NCBI GenBank assembly: GCA_025463305.1
Contig: JAOBWK010000071.1
Location: 1 to 48,887 of the forward strand
Direction of reading: 5' to 3'
Origin: Ilumatobacteraceae bacterium
Lineage (GTDB): Bacteria > Actinomycetota > Acidimicrobiia > Acidimicrobiales > Ilumatobacteraceae
Length of the DNA stretch: 48,887 nt
Positions 1 through 7,848 of this stretch are shown here, in pieces. Within the stretch, counting starts at the first letter, position 1. Each line of letters starts with the position of its first letter. The translations under genes and the position numbers were made by a program. The notes under the pieces were generated by a model. The model worked only from the letters and a program-made list of their open reading frames with translations, was not told where the DNA came from and ran no database searches.

Positions 1-81
1 GCGAGCGCGTTCGAAAGGTTGCTTACTCACCGATCAAACCGGGGCCGCGTGCCAGTCACGCACCAACCACGTGCCAAAAGG

Positions 82-1569
82 CTAGGGCTTCTTCTCGCGC
101 CAGGTGCGTTCGAACGGCAGCCGCCACGCATGCGGGGCGATGAGCTGGTGGATCGAGTTGGGTCCCCAGGTGCCGGGTGAGTAGGTGCGCACGGGCGGCG
201 GGTCGGCGAGCAGCGGCTCCGAGATCTCCCACAGGCGCTCGATGCCCTCGGCGGTGGTGAACAACGTGCGCTCACCGCGCATAGCGTCGAGGATGAGGCG
301 CTCGTACGCCTCGAGGACGTCGCCCGCGCGGGCGGTCTCCTGCATGGCGAACTGCATGCTGAGCTTCTCCAGCCGCATACCGGGGCCGGGACGCTTGCCG
401 TAGAAGGAGAGCGACATCTTGGAGGCGTCGGCGAGGTCGAACGTCAGGTGGTCGGGTCCGTGCGCGCCCACGCCCGAGCCCAGCGGGAACATGCTCTTGG
501 GTGGCTCGCGGAACGCGATCGAGATGATGCGCGCGCCCTCGGCCATCTTCTTGCCGGTGCGCAGGAAGAACGGCACACCCGCCCAGCGCCAGTTGTCGAT
601 CTCGCACTTCAACGCGATGAACGTCTCGGTCTCGGACTCGGGCGCGACGCCGTGCTCGCCGCGGTAGCCGAGGTACTGCCCGCGCACGACCTGGGCCGGC
701 TCGATCGGGCGCATCGAGCGGAAGACCTTGTTCTTCTCCTCGCTGATGGCCTTCGGTTCGAGCGCGGTCGGCGGCTCCATCGCCATGAAGGCGAGCACCT
801 GGAACAGGTGGGTCACCACCATGTCGCGATAGGCGCCGGTGGCCTCGTAGAAGCCGACTCGCTGATCGAGGGCGAGCGTCTCGGGCACGTCGATCTGGAC
901 GTGATCGATGTGGTCGCGGTTCCAGATCGGCTCGAAGAGGCCATTGGCGAACCGGAAGGCGAGGATGTTCTGCGCTGCCTCCTTCCCGAGGAAGTGGTCG
1001 ATCCGGTAGATCTGCTCCTCGGCGAAGGTCTCGTGGAGCGCGGCGTTGAGGATGCGTGCGCTGGCGAGGTCGGTGCCGAACGGCTTCTCCATGATGATCC
1101 GGGCGCGGTCGACCAGGCCGGCCTCGCCGAGCGTCCGCACGACAGCGCGCGCTGCGTTCGGCGGAACGCTCAGGTAGTGCAGGCGGCGCGGTTCGCCACC
1201 CAACTCGCGCTCCGCCACACCCACCGCGTCGGCAAGACCCTGTGCGCCCGTGTCCGAGCGGACGAAGCGCAGATCGTCGGAGAACTCGGACCACTGCTGA
1301 TCGGTGATGGTGTGGCTGGAGAACTCGTCGCACGCCTGACGGGCGAAGACGCGGAACGAGTCGTCGTCGAAGTCGTCGAGCGACGTACCGACGATGCGGC
1401 ACTCCGGGAGGAGCCCGGCCTGGAACAGGTGGAGCAGCCCGGGCAGGAGCTTGCGACGCGACAGGTCGCCGGTGGCGCCGAACAGGACGATGACGTGCGC
1501 GTTGAGCGGCCGCATGAGCGACGACGTCACGTCGCTGGGATCCGTGTGTTCAACCCTGGTTTCGACCAC
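82..1569 (-). CDS. zwf: Glucose-6-phosphate 1-dehydrogenase
   Basis: Oxidises glucose 6-phosphate to 6-phosphogluconolactone with NAD(P)+, the entry step of the oxidative pentose phosphate pathway, in the cytoplasm. The 495-residue protein has the nucleotide-binding motif GATGDLSRRK at 31-40, EKPFG at 161-165 and the active-site signature RIDHFLGKE at 189-197, in the order and length normal for the family. The GTG at 1569 is preceded by a good Shine-Dalgarno run (GAGGAAGAGG) about 9 nt away and a possible -10 (TAACCT, 1602-1607). An internal ATG at 1515 (residue 19) is the alternative start. No 6-phosphogluconolactonase or transaldolase lies beside it in this window; such partners could be off the left edge. 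Identity is secure from the signatures. Confidence 0.97.
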   Translation of the reverse strand: MVETRVEHTDPSDVTSSLMRPLNAHVIVLFGATGDLSRRKLLPGLLHLFQAGLLPECRIVGTSLDDFDDDSFRVFARQACDEFSSHTITDQQWSEFSDDLRFVRSDTGAQGLADAVGVAERELGGEPRRLHYLSVPPNAARAVVRTLGEAGLVDRARIIMEKPFGTDLASARILNAALHETFAEEQIYRIDHFLGKEAAQNILAFRFANGLFEPIWNRDHIDHVQIDVPETLALDQRVGFYEATGAYRDMVVTHLFQVLAFMAMEPPTALEPKAISEEKNKVFRSMRPIEPAQVVRGQYLGYRGEHGVAPESETETFIALKCEIDNWRWAGVPFFLRTGKKMAEGARIISIAFREPPKSMFPLGSGVGAHGPDHLTFDLADASKMSLSFYGKRPGPGMRLEKLSMQFAMQETARAGDVLEAYERLILDAMRGERTLFTTAEGIERLWEISEPLLADPPPVRTYSPGTWGPNSIHQLIAPHAWRLPFERTWREKKP

Positions 1570-1749
1570 GCGTCATGCCTCTTCCTCGACTCGCGGGGTC
1601 AGGTTAGACGTCGGCGATGACGGGAGTGTGTCCTCTTGTTGAACCAACGGTGCACGGCCGGATCGAGCCGGCAACCTCCGGATGTCGAGCAGCGCTGGAC
1701 GGCGGGTTAGCGTCGGCGCGAATCACACGAATCGCGCAGGGGGCCGTTC

Positions 1750-2721
1750 ATGGAGTCGTTCGCAGGCAAGATCGCCGTCGTCACCGGTGGCGGCACCGGC
1801 ATGGGGCGCGAGCTGGTGCGCCAGCTCGCCGCCGAGGGCTGCCACGTCGCGACGTGCGACGTGTCGGCCGACAACATGGCCGACACCTTGACCATCGCCG
1901 AGGCCGGCGCGCCTGCAGGCACCCGGGTCACCTCGTTCGTGGCCGACGTGTCCGATCGGGCTCAGCTCGACGCGTTCGCCGCCGACGTCCGCGAGCAGCA
2001 GTCGACCGATCACATCAACCTGCTGTTCAACAACGCCGGCATCGGCGCGGGCGGCAGCTTCGTGCTCGATCCGCCCGAGGAGTGGGACAAGACGTTCGCG
2101 ATCTGCTGGGGCGGTGTCTACGGCTCCACCCGCGCGTTCCTGCCGTTGCTGCTCGCCAGCGACGCCGGCCACGTGATCAACACCAGCAGCGTGAACGGGT
2201 TCTGGGCGTCGCTCGGCCCGGGCATCCCGCACACCGCGTACTGCTCGGCGAAGTTCGCCGTGAAGGGGTTCACCGAAGCGCTGATCGCCGACTTCGCGGT
2301 CAACGCGCCACACCTGCGCGCGTCGGTCGTGATGCCCGGCCACATCGGCACGTCGATCGTGCTCAACTCGGGCAGCATCCTCGGCCGCAACCCGAAGGAG
2401 CTCACCGAGGACCAGCTCCAGGTGGTCCGCGACCGCACCACGAGGATGGGGCTCGACCTGTCCGGGGCGAGCGACGAGGACCTCCGCCAAGGCATGCAGG
2501 CCCAGGCCGAGTCGTTCCGCGACAACGCACCGATGACTGCGGCTCAAGCCGCGACGGTGATCCTCGACGGCGTCCGCACGGGCGAGTGGAGGATCCTCGT
2601 CGGCGAGGACGCGTTCATCCTCGACGAGATGGTGCGGGCCCGTCCGGAGGAGGCCTACGGCCAGGCCTTCGCCAACGACGTCCGCGCCAGGGGTGTGTTC
2701 ACGGCGCTCACCGGAGGCTGA
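1750..2721 (+). CDS. SDR-family NAD(P)-dependent oxidoreductase
   Basis: A 323-residue short-chain dehydrogenase/reductase. It shows the cofactor motif TGGGTGMG at 12-19, NNAG at 94-97, the catalytic Ser in NTSS (144-147), and the YxxxK pair Tyr164/Lys168. It is about 60-70 residues longer than a minimal SDR; the extra length follows the active site and includes a helical stretch (around 215-255). Such extended actinobacterial SDRs act on alcohols, steroids or lipid-derived substrates, but the substrate cannot be read from the sequence. The start ATG follows a G-rich run (AGGGGG). It stands alone: zwf is divergent and the VOC gene lies 170 bases downstream. Family is certain, substrate unknown. 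Confidence 0.93.
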   Translation: MESFAGKIAVVTGGGTGMGRELVRQLAAEGCHVATCDVSADNMADTLTIAEAGAPAGTRVTSFVADVSDRAQLDAFAADVREQQSTDHINLLFNNAGIGAGGSFVLDPPEEWDKTFAICWGGVYGSTRAFLPLLLASDAGHVINTSSVNGFWASLGPGIPHTAYCSAKFAVKGFTEALIADFAVNAPHLRASVVMPGHIGTSIVLNSGSILGRNPKELTEDQLQVVRDRTTRMGLDLSGASDEDLRQGMQAQAESFRDNAPMTAAQAATVILDGVRTGEWRILVGEDAFILDEMVRARPEEAYGQAFANDVRARGVFTALTGG

Positions 2722-2748
2722 GGTCCGCGGGTCGGCGCGGCACCGTGA

Positions 2749-2889
2749 TCAGCTGCCGGACACAACGTCGAGCCGGTGGCCGTCGGTGCGCTCCGCGCAC
2801 GCGACCAGGTGCGCCTCGGCGAAGTCGAGACGATGGACTTCACACACCTCGATCGGAGCGACGGATCGACCGTCACCCAACAGGGGCAT
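2749..2889 (-). CDS. Possible 46-residue small protein
   Basis: A short ATG-initiated frame on the minus strand, divergent from the VOC gene with only 3 bases between the two start codons. Its composition is protein-like (VAPIEVCEVHRLDFAE and so on) and most third positions are G or C, though less so than in neighbouring genes. I recognise no family. It could be a real small protein, a decayed gene remnant, or chance in an otherwise empty 170-base gap. Low confidence. Confidence 0.25.
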   Translation of the reverse strand: MPLLGDGRSVAPIEVCEVHRLDFAEAHLVACAERTDGHRLDVVSGS

Positions 2890-2892
2890 ACG

Positions 2893-3363
2893 ATGCGTCG
2901 AGTGAGGTGCTCGTGCTGCGGGGAGGAACGTGACGGCTCGGTGATGGCCGCGCTGCGCTGCGACGACCACGTCATGGTGTGCCGAGACTGCATCGGATGG
3001 CTCCGCGAACGGGTGGGCGGCATCGATGTGACCCCGACGCTGCCCGTGGCGGACATGGACGACGCCGTGCGGTTCTGCGAGGCGGCCGGGTTCGAGGTGC
3101 AGCGGTACGACGACGGGTTCGCCTTCGTCCACCTCGACGGGCAGAGCGCGTTCGACCTCGACCTCATCGCCGAGATGGACCCTGCATCGAACCACGCCGG
3201 TTGCTACGTCATCACCAACGACGTCGACGATTGGCACGGTCGCCTCGTGGCCGCGGGTCTGCCGGTGAGCTCGATCGAGGACCAGCCGTGGGGCATGCAC
3301 GAGTTCACGTTGACCGGCCCGAGCGGCAGCAACATCCGCATCGGGCGCAGCACTACGCGCTGA
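2893..3363 (+). CDS. VOC (glyoxalase/bleomycin-resistance fold) protein with N-terminal zinc ribbon
   Basis: The 156-residue protein begins with a CxxC...CxxC module (Cys6/Cys9 and Cys30/Cys33) that looks like a small zinc ribbon. A single vicinal-oxygen-chelate domain follows from about residue 45 to the end (TPTLPVADMDDAVRFCEAAG through the closing SGSNIRIG). Single-domain VOC proteins of this length are usually dimers that bind a metal or sequester antibiotics; no function can be fixed here. I chose the ATG at 2893 because AGGGG lies just upstream and because the longer in-frame extension (from 2776) has non-protein-like composition. The zinc-ribbon fusion is the odd feature. Confidence 0.8.
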   Translation: MRRVRCSCCGEERDGSVMAALRCDDHVMVCRDCIGWLRERVGGIDVTPTLPVADMDDAVRFCEAAGFEVQRYDDGFAFVHLDGQSAFDLDLIAEMDPASNHAGCYVITNDVDDWHGRLVAAGLPVSSIEDQPWGMHEFTLTGPSGSNIRIGRSTTR

Positions 3364-3475
3364 GGCAGGCCGAGTGCTCGGTCGTGTGGGCACGCAGTTC
3401 TGGTGCGAGACCCGTCAGCCCTCAGGAACGAACACCACGGCGGAGGGCAGTCGACACCCGATGCAGAGACCGACG

Positions 3476-3712
3476 TCAGCGCGAGCTGGACATGACCCTC
3501 GTGATACGCCACCGGTAGTACTTGACCATCGCGTACTCCGGGATGCCCGCGGCCGCGGTGAAGACGACGAGCCCCAGCACACCGACGACCCGGTACAGCG
3601 GCAGCGCCGATGACAGGCCCGTTGCCAGCACGAGCCCCACGGCCAGCAGTGCCGTCCGTCGGATCCACCCGATCTCGCCATCGTCAGTCACGGCGTGCAC
3701 CGTCTCACGCAT
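3476..3712 (-). CDS. Small membrane protein, two predicted helices
   Basis: A 78-residue protein with a short acidic N-terminus followed by two hydrophobic segments (about 20-36 and 40-58) and a basic C-terminal tail (KYYRWRITR). That arrangement predicts a small inner-membrane hairpin protein with both ends in the cytoplasm. The start is the ATG at 3712; the frame stays open further upstream, but that part is a low-complexity Ser/Thr/Pro shadow of the cupin gene. The cupin gene is upstream on the same strand, 31 bases away, so co-transcription is likely. No family recognised. Confidence 0.6.
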   Translation of the reverse strand: MRETVHAVTDDGEIGWIRRTALLAVGLVLATGLSSALPLYRVVGVLGLVVFTAAAGIPEYAMVKYYRWRITRVMSSSR

Positions 3713-3743
3713 CGACGGTGAGGTCAAGCAACCTCGCTGCGAC

Positions 3744-4136
3744 TCAGTCGCGGTAGACGAGCAGGACGGTGCAGCCGGTGTCGGAGCCGGCGATGTGGGT
3801 GGCGCCGATGGCGCGCAGGCAGTAGTCGCCGGCGCGGTAGGTGGTGTGCTGGTCGGTGAACTCGCCGTCGAGCACGAAGATCTCCTCGAGCTGATCGTGA
3901 TCGTGGAAGTCGGCGAACGCACCCGCGTCGACTCGCATCAGCTGGGTGTTGCCGTGGCTCGGCCGACCACCGCGGTCCGGCGCACCGGCCTCGTCGAGCA
4001 GGACCTTGATCCAGAACCCCGGCGAGTCCGTTGGCTGCCACGCCATGTCGTCGGTGCGCAGGCACCACGACCCCTCCGACGCACGAGCGAGCGTGTCGGT
4101 CACGTCGATGGGATGCGGGTCGTTCGTCGACGTCAC
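3744..4136 (-). CDS. Cupin-domain protein (ChrR-like)
   Basis: A 130-residue single-domain cupin. The two metal-binding cupin motifs are visible: FHDHDQLEEIFVLDGEF (around 76-92), then the second motif in the segment ending YCLRAIGATHIAGSDTGC (around 103-120). The repeated His/Glu residues suggest a bound divalent metal. ChrR-like cupins serve as anti-sigma modules or small dioxygenase-type enzymes; nothing here decides which, and no sigma factor is adjacent. The GTG at 4136 is preferred because longer in-frame starts run into the divergent hydrolase gene. Confidence 0.75.
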   Translation of the reverse strand: MTSTNDPHPIDVTDTLARASEGSWCLRTDDMAWQPTDSPGFWIKVLLDEAGAPDRGGRPSHGNTQLMRVDAGAFADFHDHDQLEEIFVLDGEFTDQHTTYRAGDYCLRAIGATHIAGSDTGCTVLLVYRD

Positions 4137-4175
4137 GGTGCCCAGTCTCGCGCCGCGCCAGGAACGGTGCGGGCA

Positions 4176-4181
4176 TAAGGT
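4176..4181 (+). promoter_or_regulatory. -10 box TAAGGT, leaderless promoter of the 4188 hydrolase
   Basis: TANNNT hexamer ending 6 nt before the ATG at 4188, with no Shine-Dalgarno. The spacing places transcription start at or next to the start codon. Confidence 0.5.
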
Positions 4182-4187
4182 GGGCGC

Positions 4188-5075
4188 ATGACCGCAGCGA
4201 ACCTCGGACCGATGACCATCGAATACGAGATCACGGGCGAAGGCACTCCTTTGCTGTTGGTGATGGGCCTCGGGTGCCAGCTGATCCACTGGCCGGACGA
4301 CTTCGTGCAGCAGATCGCCGACTCGGGGTTCAAGGTCATCCGGTTCGACAACCGCGACATGGGCCTGTCGACGAAGATCCAGGCCGACCCGCCGAAGATC
4401 GGCCGGGCCATCGCATCGCTCGTCTCACGGCGCCTGGCCCGCTCGGAGTACCTCATCTCCGACATGGCCGACGACGCGGCGAAGCTGCTCGACCACCTCG
4501 GCATCGACAAGGCGCACATCGTCGGTGTGTCGATGGGCGGCATGATCGCCCAGGCCATCGCGATCGAGCACCCCGACAAGGTGCTCAGCCTCACCTCGAT
4601 CATGTCGAACACCGGCGATCGCCGGCACGGGATGCCCGCCGTCGCCCTACTGGGCAAGATGGCCCGGCTGATGGACCCGTCGCCGGAGAAGATGACGGCG
4701 AACGGCCTCGCCTCGGGCCGACTGATCAGCGGCCCCCACTTCGACGAGGCCGAAGAACGCAGCATCCTGCAGCGCGCGTTCGACCGTTGCTTCAACCCGG
4801 CCGGGACGATGCGTCAGATGATGGCGATCTCGGCCAGCCCCGACCGCACCCCCGGGCTGCGCCGGTTGCGAGTGCCGACGCTCGTCGTGCACGGCCTGGT
4901 CGATCCGCTCGTGCAGCCGTCGGGCGGCATCGCCACGGCTCGCGCCGTGCCGGACTCGCGGCTGCTGATGTTCCCCGACATGGCGCACGATCTGCCGCGC
5001 AACCGCTGGGACGAGATCATCTCGGCCATCGTCACCAACACGATGCGCGCCAAGGTCATCGCTCGCGTCAGCTGA
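4188..5075 (+). CDS. Alpha/beta-hydrolase fold hydrolase
   Basis: A 295-residue hydrolase of the alpha/beta fold. The nucleophile elbow GVSMGG (113-118) gives Ser115; the acid is probably Asp239 in HGLVDP and the base His267 in DMAHDLP, so the triad is complete and well spaced. An oxyanion-loop-like stretch (LVMGLGCQ) lies near residue 25. Family members include esterases, lactonases and C-C hydrolases, and the substrate is not predictable. Its 3' end overlaps the convergent phosphatase gene by 8 bases. The start is supported by an immediately upstream -10 box. Confidence 0.9.
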   Translation: MTAANLGPMTIEYEITGEGTPLLLVMGLGCQLIHWPDDFVQQIADSGFKVIRFDNRDMGLSTKIQADPPKIGRAIASLVSRRLARSEYLISDMADDAAKLLDHLGIDKAHIVGVSMGGMIAQAIAIEHPDKVLSLTSIMSNTGDRRHGMPAVALLGKMARLMDPSPEKMTANGLASGRLISGPHFDEAEERSILQRAFDRCFNPAGTMRQMMAISASPDRTPGLRRLRVPTLVVHGLVDPLVQPSGGIATARAVPDSRLLMFPDMAHDLPRNRWDEIISAIVTNTMRAKVIARVS

Positions 5076-5634
5076 TCCCACTCGCCATCCGGCTCGCGAC
5101 GGCCGCCACCAACTCGCGCTGCGCTCCAGCCTCGGGCCCGGCCATCGGGCGATGTCTCGCGACGTGCTCTCCTGCCAGCTCGGGATCGACACCCATGCTG
5201 ATCAGCAGGCACGTCGCGACCGTGCCGGCGCGCCCGATGCCCGCCGCGCAGTGCACGAGCAGCGATCCTCCGGCGAGGAGCCGGCCGCGCACGTCGGCGA
5301 GGACGGCAAGGAGTGCGTCGACGTCGGGCGCGTGCAGGTCGGGGATCGGGAGCCAGATGGCGCGCGTTCCGTCGTGGGCGCGCAACCAGTCGACGTAGGC
5401 CGGGTAGCGATCGACCAGCTCTGCGGCTTCGGTGAGGCAGACCACGGTGTCCGCACCGATCTCGGCCAGCAGCGCCTCGGGATCGGGGCCGACCGCGTGC
5501 TTTCCACAGAGCCACAACCGGCCCGGCACATCCACGGACGTGACGACATCGAGCGGGACCTCGTCCACGCCACCGTGGCGCGAGCGACCACGCGGCCACG
5601 GCTCCCCCATCGCTGCTGTGCCCGCCGATGTCAC
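5068..5634 (-). CDS. Dual-specificity/tyrosine protein phosphatase-like protein
   Basis: A 188-residue protein with the Cys-based phosphatase signature HCAAGIGRAGT at 128-138 (nucleophile Cys129, Arg135) and a likely general-acid Asp99 in the preceding PIPDLHAP loop. This is the compact dual-specificity fold expected to remove phosphate from Tyr/Ser/Thr or from small phosphoesters. The GTG at 5634 is preferred because a TAGCGT -10 box sits 7 nt upstream of it; an ATG at 5610 is the alternative. It is divergent from the deacetylase-like gene with about 43 bases between starts. No kinase partner is in the window. Confidence 0.87.
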   Translation of the reverse strand: MTSAGTAAMGEPWPRGRSRHGGVDEVPLDVVTSVDVPGRLWLCGKHAVGPDPEALLAEIGADTVVCLTEAAELVDRYPAYVDWLRAHDGTRAIWLPIPDLHAPDVDALLAVLADVRGRLLAGGSLLVHCAAGIGRAGTVATCLLISMGVDPELAGEHVARHRPMAGPEAGAQRELVAAVASRMASGIS

Positions 5635-5641
5635 GGACGGG

Positions 5642-5647
5642 ACGCTA
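5642..5647 (-). promoter_or_regulatory. -10 box TAGCGT, leaderless promoter of the 5634 phosphatase
   Basis: TANNNT box on the minus strand, 7 nt before the GTG at 5634. It favours that GTG over the ATG 24 bases further in. Confidence 0.4.
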
Positions 5648-5677
5648 CGTGCCTCGCGGGCCGTGCGAAACTCGGCC

Positions 5678-6589
5678 GTGCGCGTCTTCTTCAGCCCGGC
5701 CTACTGCGACACCACCGTCGCGTTCGACACCACCCGCAAGTCGGCGGCGGTGGCCGTCTCGCTGGCGTCGAGCCCCGTGCCCGGCGTGTCGCTCGAGGCA
5801 CCCGGTCCACTGCGCCGCGACGAGCTCACCGCCGTGCACGCCGACGCGTACGTCGACGCCGTGTCGGCCGGCGTGCCGCGCGAGCTGGCCACCAGCAACG
5901 AGTTGGCCTGGGATCCGAAGCTGTTCGCCGCTGCGTCGGCCTCGGTGGCCGGCGTGCGCGACGCCGCGCTGCACGCGTACACGGCTGGCACCATCGCCGG
6001 CTCGTTGTCCAGCGGCCTCCACCACGCCTACGCCGATCGGGGCCGCGGCTACTGCACGTTCAACGGACTGGTCGTCGCCGCCCGCGCCGCGATGGCCGCC
6101 GGTGCGGAGCGCGTCCTCGTGCTCGATCTCGACGCGCACTGCGGCGGCGGCACGGCGTCGCTGATCCGCGACATCCCCGAGATCGAACAGGTCGACGTGT
6201 CGGTCGACGTGTTCGACATGTACGAGAGCCGCACGCTCGCCCGGCTGACGCTGTGCGGTGGCTCCGACTACCTCGCCGTCGTCGCCCGCGAGATCGGCCG
6301 CATCGAGACACCAGAGGCGATCGACCTCGTGCTCTACAACGCCGGCATGGATCCGCACGAGCACGCCGGTGGCTGCCCGGGCATCACCGCCGACACGCTC
6401 CGCGAGCGCGAGCGGATGGTGTTCGCATGGGCCGCGGCGAACCAGCTCCCCGTGGCGTGGGTCCTCGCCGGCGGCTACACCGCGGGCAACGAGGGGGCTG
6501 CGCTCGACATGGAGGGCCTCGTCGCGCTGCACCGCACGACGGTGGAGACCGCCGCGCAATCACTCGGTGGGTACGACGCAGCCGGGTGA
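5678..6589 (+). CDS. Histone deacetylase-like amidohydrolase
   Basis: A 303-residue member of the arginase/deacetylase fold that hydrolyses acetyl-amide bonds; bacterial relatives act on acetylpolyamines or unknown acyl substrates. Visible family landmarks are the catalytic His pair in GLHHA (His115-116), zinc ligands in DLDAH (150-154), the later Asp225 in NAGMDPH, and the C-terminal AGGYT (264-268) carrying the transition-state Tyr. The protein is slightly shorter than typical class II bacterial enzymes. The GTG at 5678 is the first codon that keeps the conserved N-terminal strand RVFFSPAYC; a GTG at 5663 is also possible. Substrate unknown. Confidence 0.85.
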   Translation: MRVFFSPAYCDTTVAFDTTRKSAAVAVSLASSPVPGVSLEAPGPLRRDELTAVHADAYVDAVSAGVPRELATSNELAWDPKLFAAASASVAGVRDAALHAYTAGTIAGSLSSGLHHAYADRGRGYCTFNGLVVAARAAMAAGAERVLVLDLDAHCGGGTASLIRDIPEIEQVDVSVDVFDMYESRTLARLTLCGGSDYLAVVAREIGRIETPEAIDLVLYNAGMDPHEHAGGCPGITADTLRERERMVFAWAAANQLPVAWVLAGGYTAGNEGAALDMEGLVALHRTTVETAAQSLGGYDAAG

Positions 6590-6609
6590 GTAGCCGCGCC
6601 GCGCAGAGT

Positions 6610-6626
6610 TGAGTAGATGTTGCTCA
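6610..6626. promoter_or_regulatory. 17-bp inverted repeat TGAGTA-N5-TGCTCA (candidate operator)
   Basis: Five of six arm positions are complementary. An extra half-site TGAGTAG lies at 6587-6593. The same layout occurs at 23829-23845, and the two sites share the 10-mer AGTTGAGTAG. It lies 65 bases upstream of the ATG at 6691. The cognate regulator is unknown. Confidence 0.45.
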
Positions 6627-6690
6627 TGTGGGCAACGGCCTCCGGGCGGATGATGGTCACGTGAACGACCGACCGTCCAAGGAGGACACC

Positions 6691-6852
6691 ATGTTCCACA
6701 CCATCAGCACACGCGATCTCATCGACTTCGACCTCGACGAGTCGCTCCGCACCACCTGGCGCAAGCCCGGTCACGTCACGGCCGCAGCGCGCGATCGCGC
6801 CCACGCTCGTGAACTGCTCTCGATCCGGCGCGCTGCGCGGAAGAAACCATGA
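6691..6852 (+). CDS. Hypothetical 53-residue protein
   Basis: A short, very basic protein (C-terminal half RDRAHARELLSIRRAARKKP; acidic patch DFDLDESLR near residues 11-19). The ATG at 6691 has a near-perfect Shine-Dalgarno AAGGAGG 5 nt upstream, one of the strongest in the window, so expression is likely. Its stop overlaps the start of the next gene (ATGA), indicating translational coupling with the membrane protein. No family is recognised. The basic tail could contact nucleic acid or membrane phospholipid, but that is speculation. Confidence 0.6.
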   Translation: MFHTISTRDLIDFDLDESLRTTWRKPGHVTAAARDRAHARELLSIRRAARKKP

Positions 6853-7166
6853 TCGCGATCATCGGCTGGATCGGCGCCGCGCTCTGCGTGGCGAGCATCG
6901 TCCAGAAAGACCAGACGCGCTTCCGCGTCCTCAACTTGAGCGCGTGCCTCGTGCTCATCGGCTTCAACGCCGCGAACGGCGCGTGGAGCGGCGTGTTGCT
7001 CAACGTCGTCGTCGCCGTCCTCAACGCCCGCCAGCTCGTCGTCATCCGCCGGGCTCGCGGCTCGATCACGGCGCCGGCCTCGCTCGCCGGGCTCGACTCG
7101 GCGCCGACGGCACCGCCCGACATCGTCCCGTCTCGGCCCGACGACATCACGCTCGTCTCCGCCTGA
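6849..7166 (+). CDS. Small integral membrane protein, YgjV-like
   Basis: A 105-residue protein with three predicted hydrophobic helices (about 2-18, 27-43, 46-62) and a Pro/Ala-rich cytoplasmic tail. The pattern of helix, SIVQKDQTRFR loop and LNLSACLVLIGFN helix resembles half-length YgjV-type inner-membrane proteins, whose role is unknown. It overlaps the preceding small basic protein by 4 bases, so the two form an operon under the palindrome-containing region at 6590-6690. The similarity is from memory of the family pattern and is moderate. Confidence 0.6.
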   Translation: MIAIIGWIGAALCVASIVQKDQTRFRVLNLSACLVLIGFNAANGAWSGVLLNVVVAVLNARQLVVIRRARGSITAPASLAGLDSAPTAPPDIVPSRPDDITLVSA

Positions 7167-7198
7167 CGACGGCGACGCCAGGGACGGTGCGGTCGGTC

Positions 7199-7204
7199 TA
7201 GATT
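7199..7204 (+). promoter_or_regulatory. -10 box TAGATT, leaderless promoter of the nitrile hydratase operon
   Basis: TANNNT box 8 nt before the GTG of the beta-subunit gene at 7213. There is no Shine-Dalgarno in the gap. Confidence 0.5.
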
Positions 7205-7212
7205 GCCCATCC

Positions 7213-7848
7213 GTGGAGGGCGTGCACGATCTCGGTGGGCTGCAGGGCTTCGGTCCGGTGGTGACCGCCGATGGCGAGCACACCCATCACGACGCATGGG
7301 AGCTACGCGCCCAGGCGATCGCGATGGTGGTCGGCGGCGGCACCGTCCGGCCGTGGATCGAACGGATCCCGCCGGCGCAGTACCTCGCAGCCGGCTACTA
7401 CGAGCGTTGGCTGATCGCCGCGGAGCACGCCGTCACCGAGCGGGGCATCGTCGATCCGTCGACGCTCGCGGCGCGTCGTGAAGAACTCGCCGACCTCGCC
7501 GAGCCTCCGCGGCTCGACGACGCCGCGCACCGATCGGCGATGGAGGTGTACATGACGACCGTGCACCCGATGCCGCCCGCGACGTCGCCCCGGTTCGCCG
7601 CGGGCGATGCCGTCCGCGTCGCCCGGATGCGCCCGACCGAGCAGAACCGCTGCCCGCGCTACGTGCGCGGCGCGCCCGGCACGATCGAGTCGGTCTGCGG
7701 CGACGACGTGCTGCCCGGCGCACGCGACCGAACCGACGTCGTGTACAGCGTGCAGTTCGCATCGGGGGATCTGTGGGGTGCGACCGACGAGCCGCCGTTC
7801 ACCGTCGTGGTCGACCTGTTCGAGCACTACCTGGAGGTGGCCGGATGA
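7213..7848 (+). CDS. nthB: Nitrile hydratase beta subunit
   Basis: Structural subunit of nitrile hydratase, which hydrates nitriles to amides. The 211-residue protein opens with the family N-terminus GVHDLGGLQGFGPV, has the helical YYERWLIAAEHAV segment (about 60-72), and closes with the SH3-like C-terminal barrel (FAAGDAVRV near 130, RYVRGAPGTIESV near 153, then VVYSVQF and LWGATDEPPF near the end). The start is GTG with a -10 box 8 nt away. The stop overlaps the alpha-subunit start (ATGA), and beta precedes alpha as in Rhodococcus cobalt-type clusters. No amidase gene follows to convert the amide to acid, so any amidase must be elsewhere. Confidence 0.95.
   Translation: MEGVHDLGGLQGFGPVVTADGEHTHHDAWELRAQAIAMVVGGGTVRPWIERIPPAQYLAAGYYERWLIAAEHAVTERGIVDPSTLAARREELADLAEPPRLDDAAHRSAMEVYMTTVHPMPPATSPRFAAGDAVRVARMRPTEQNRCPRYVRGAPGTIESVCGDDVLPGARDRTDVVYSVQFASGDLWGATDEPPFTVVVDLFEHYLEVAG

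Noticed and set aside
1650..1672. GCCGG...CCGGC dyad upstream of the SDR gene
   Set aside because: Only a 5-bp G+C-rich stem, expected often by chance in this composition.
3364..3475. Minus-strand frame ending with a CIGC-containing tail below the small membrane gene
   Set aside because: It reads in a different frame from the membrane protein, has no convincing start and is Arg/Ser-rich upstream; treated as non-coding.
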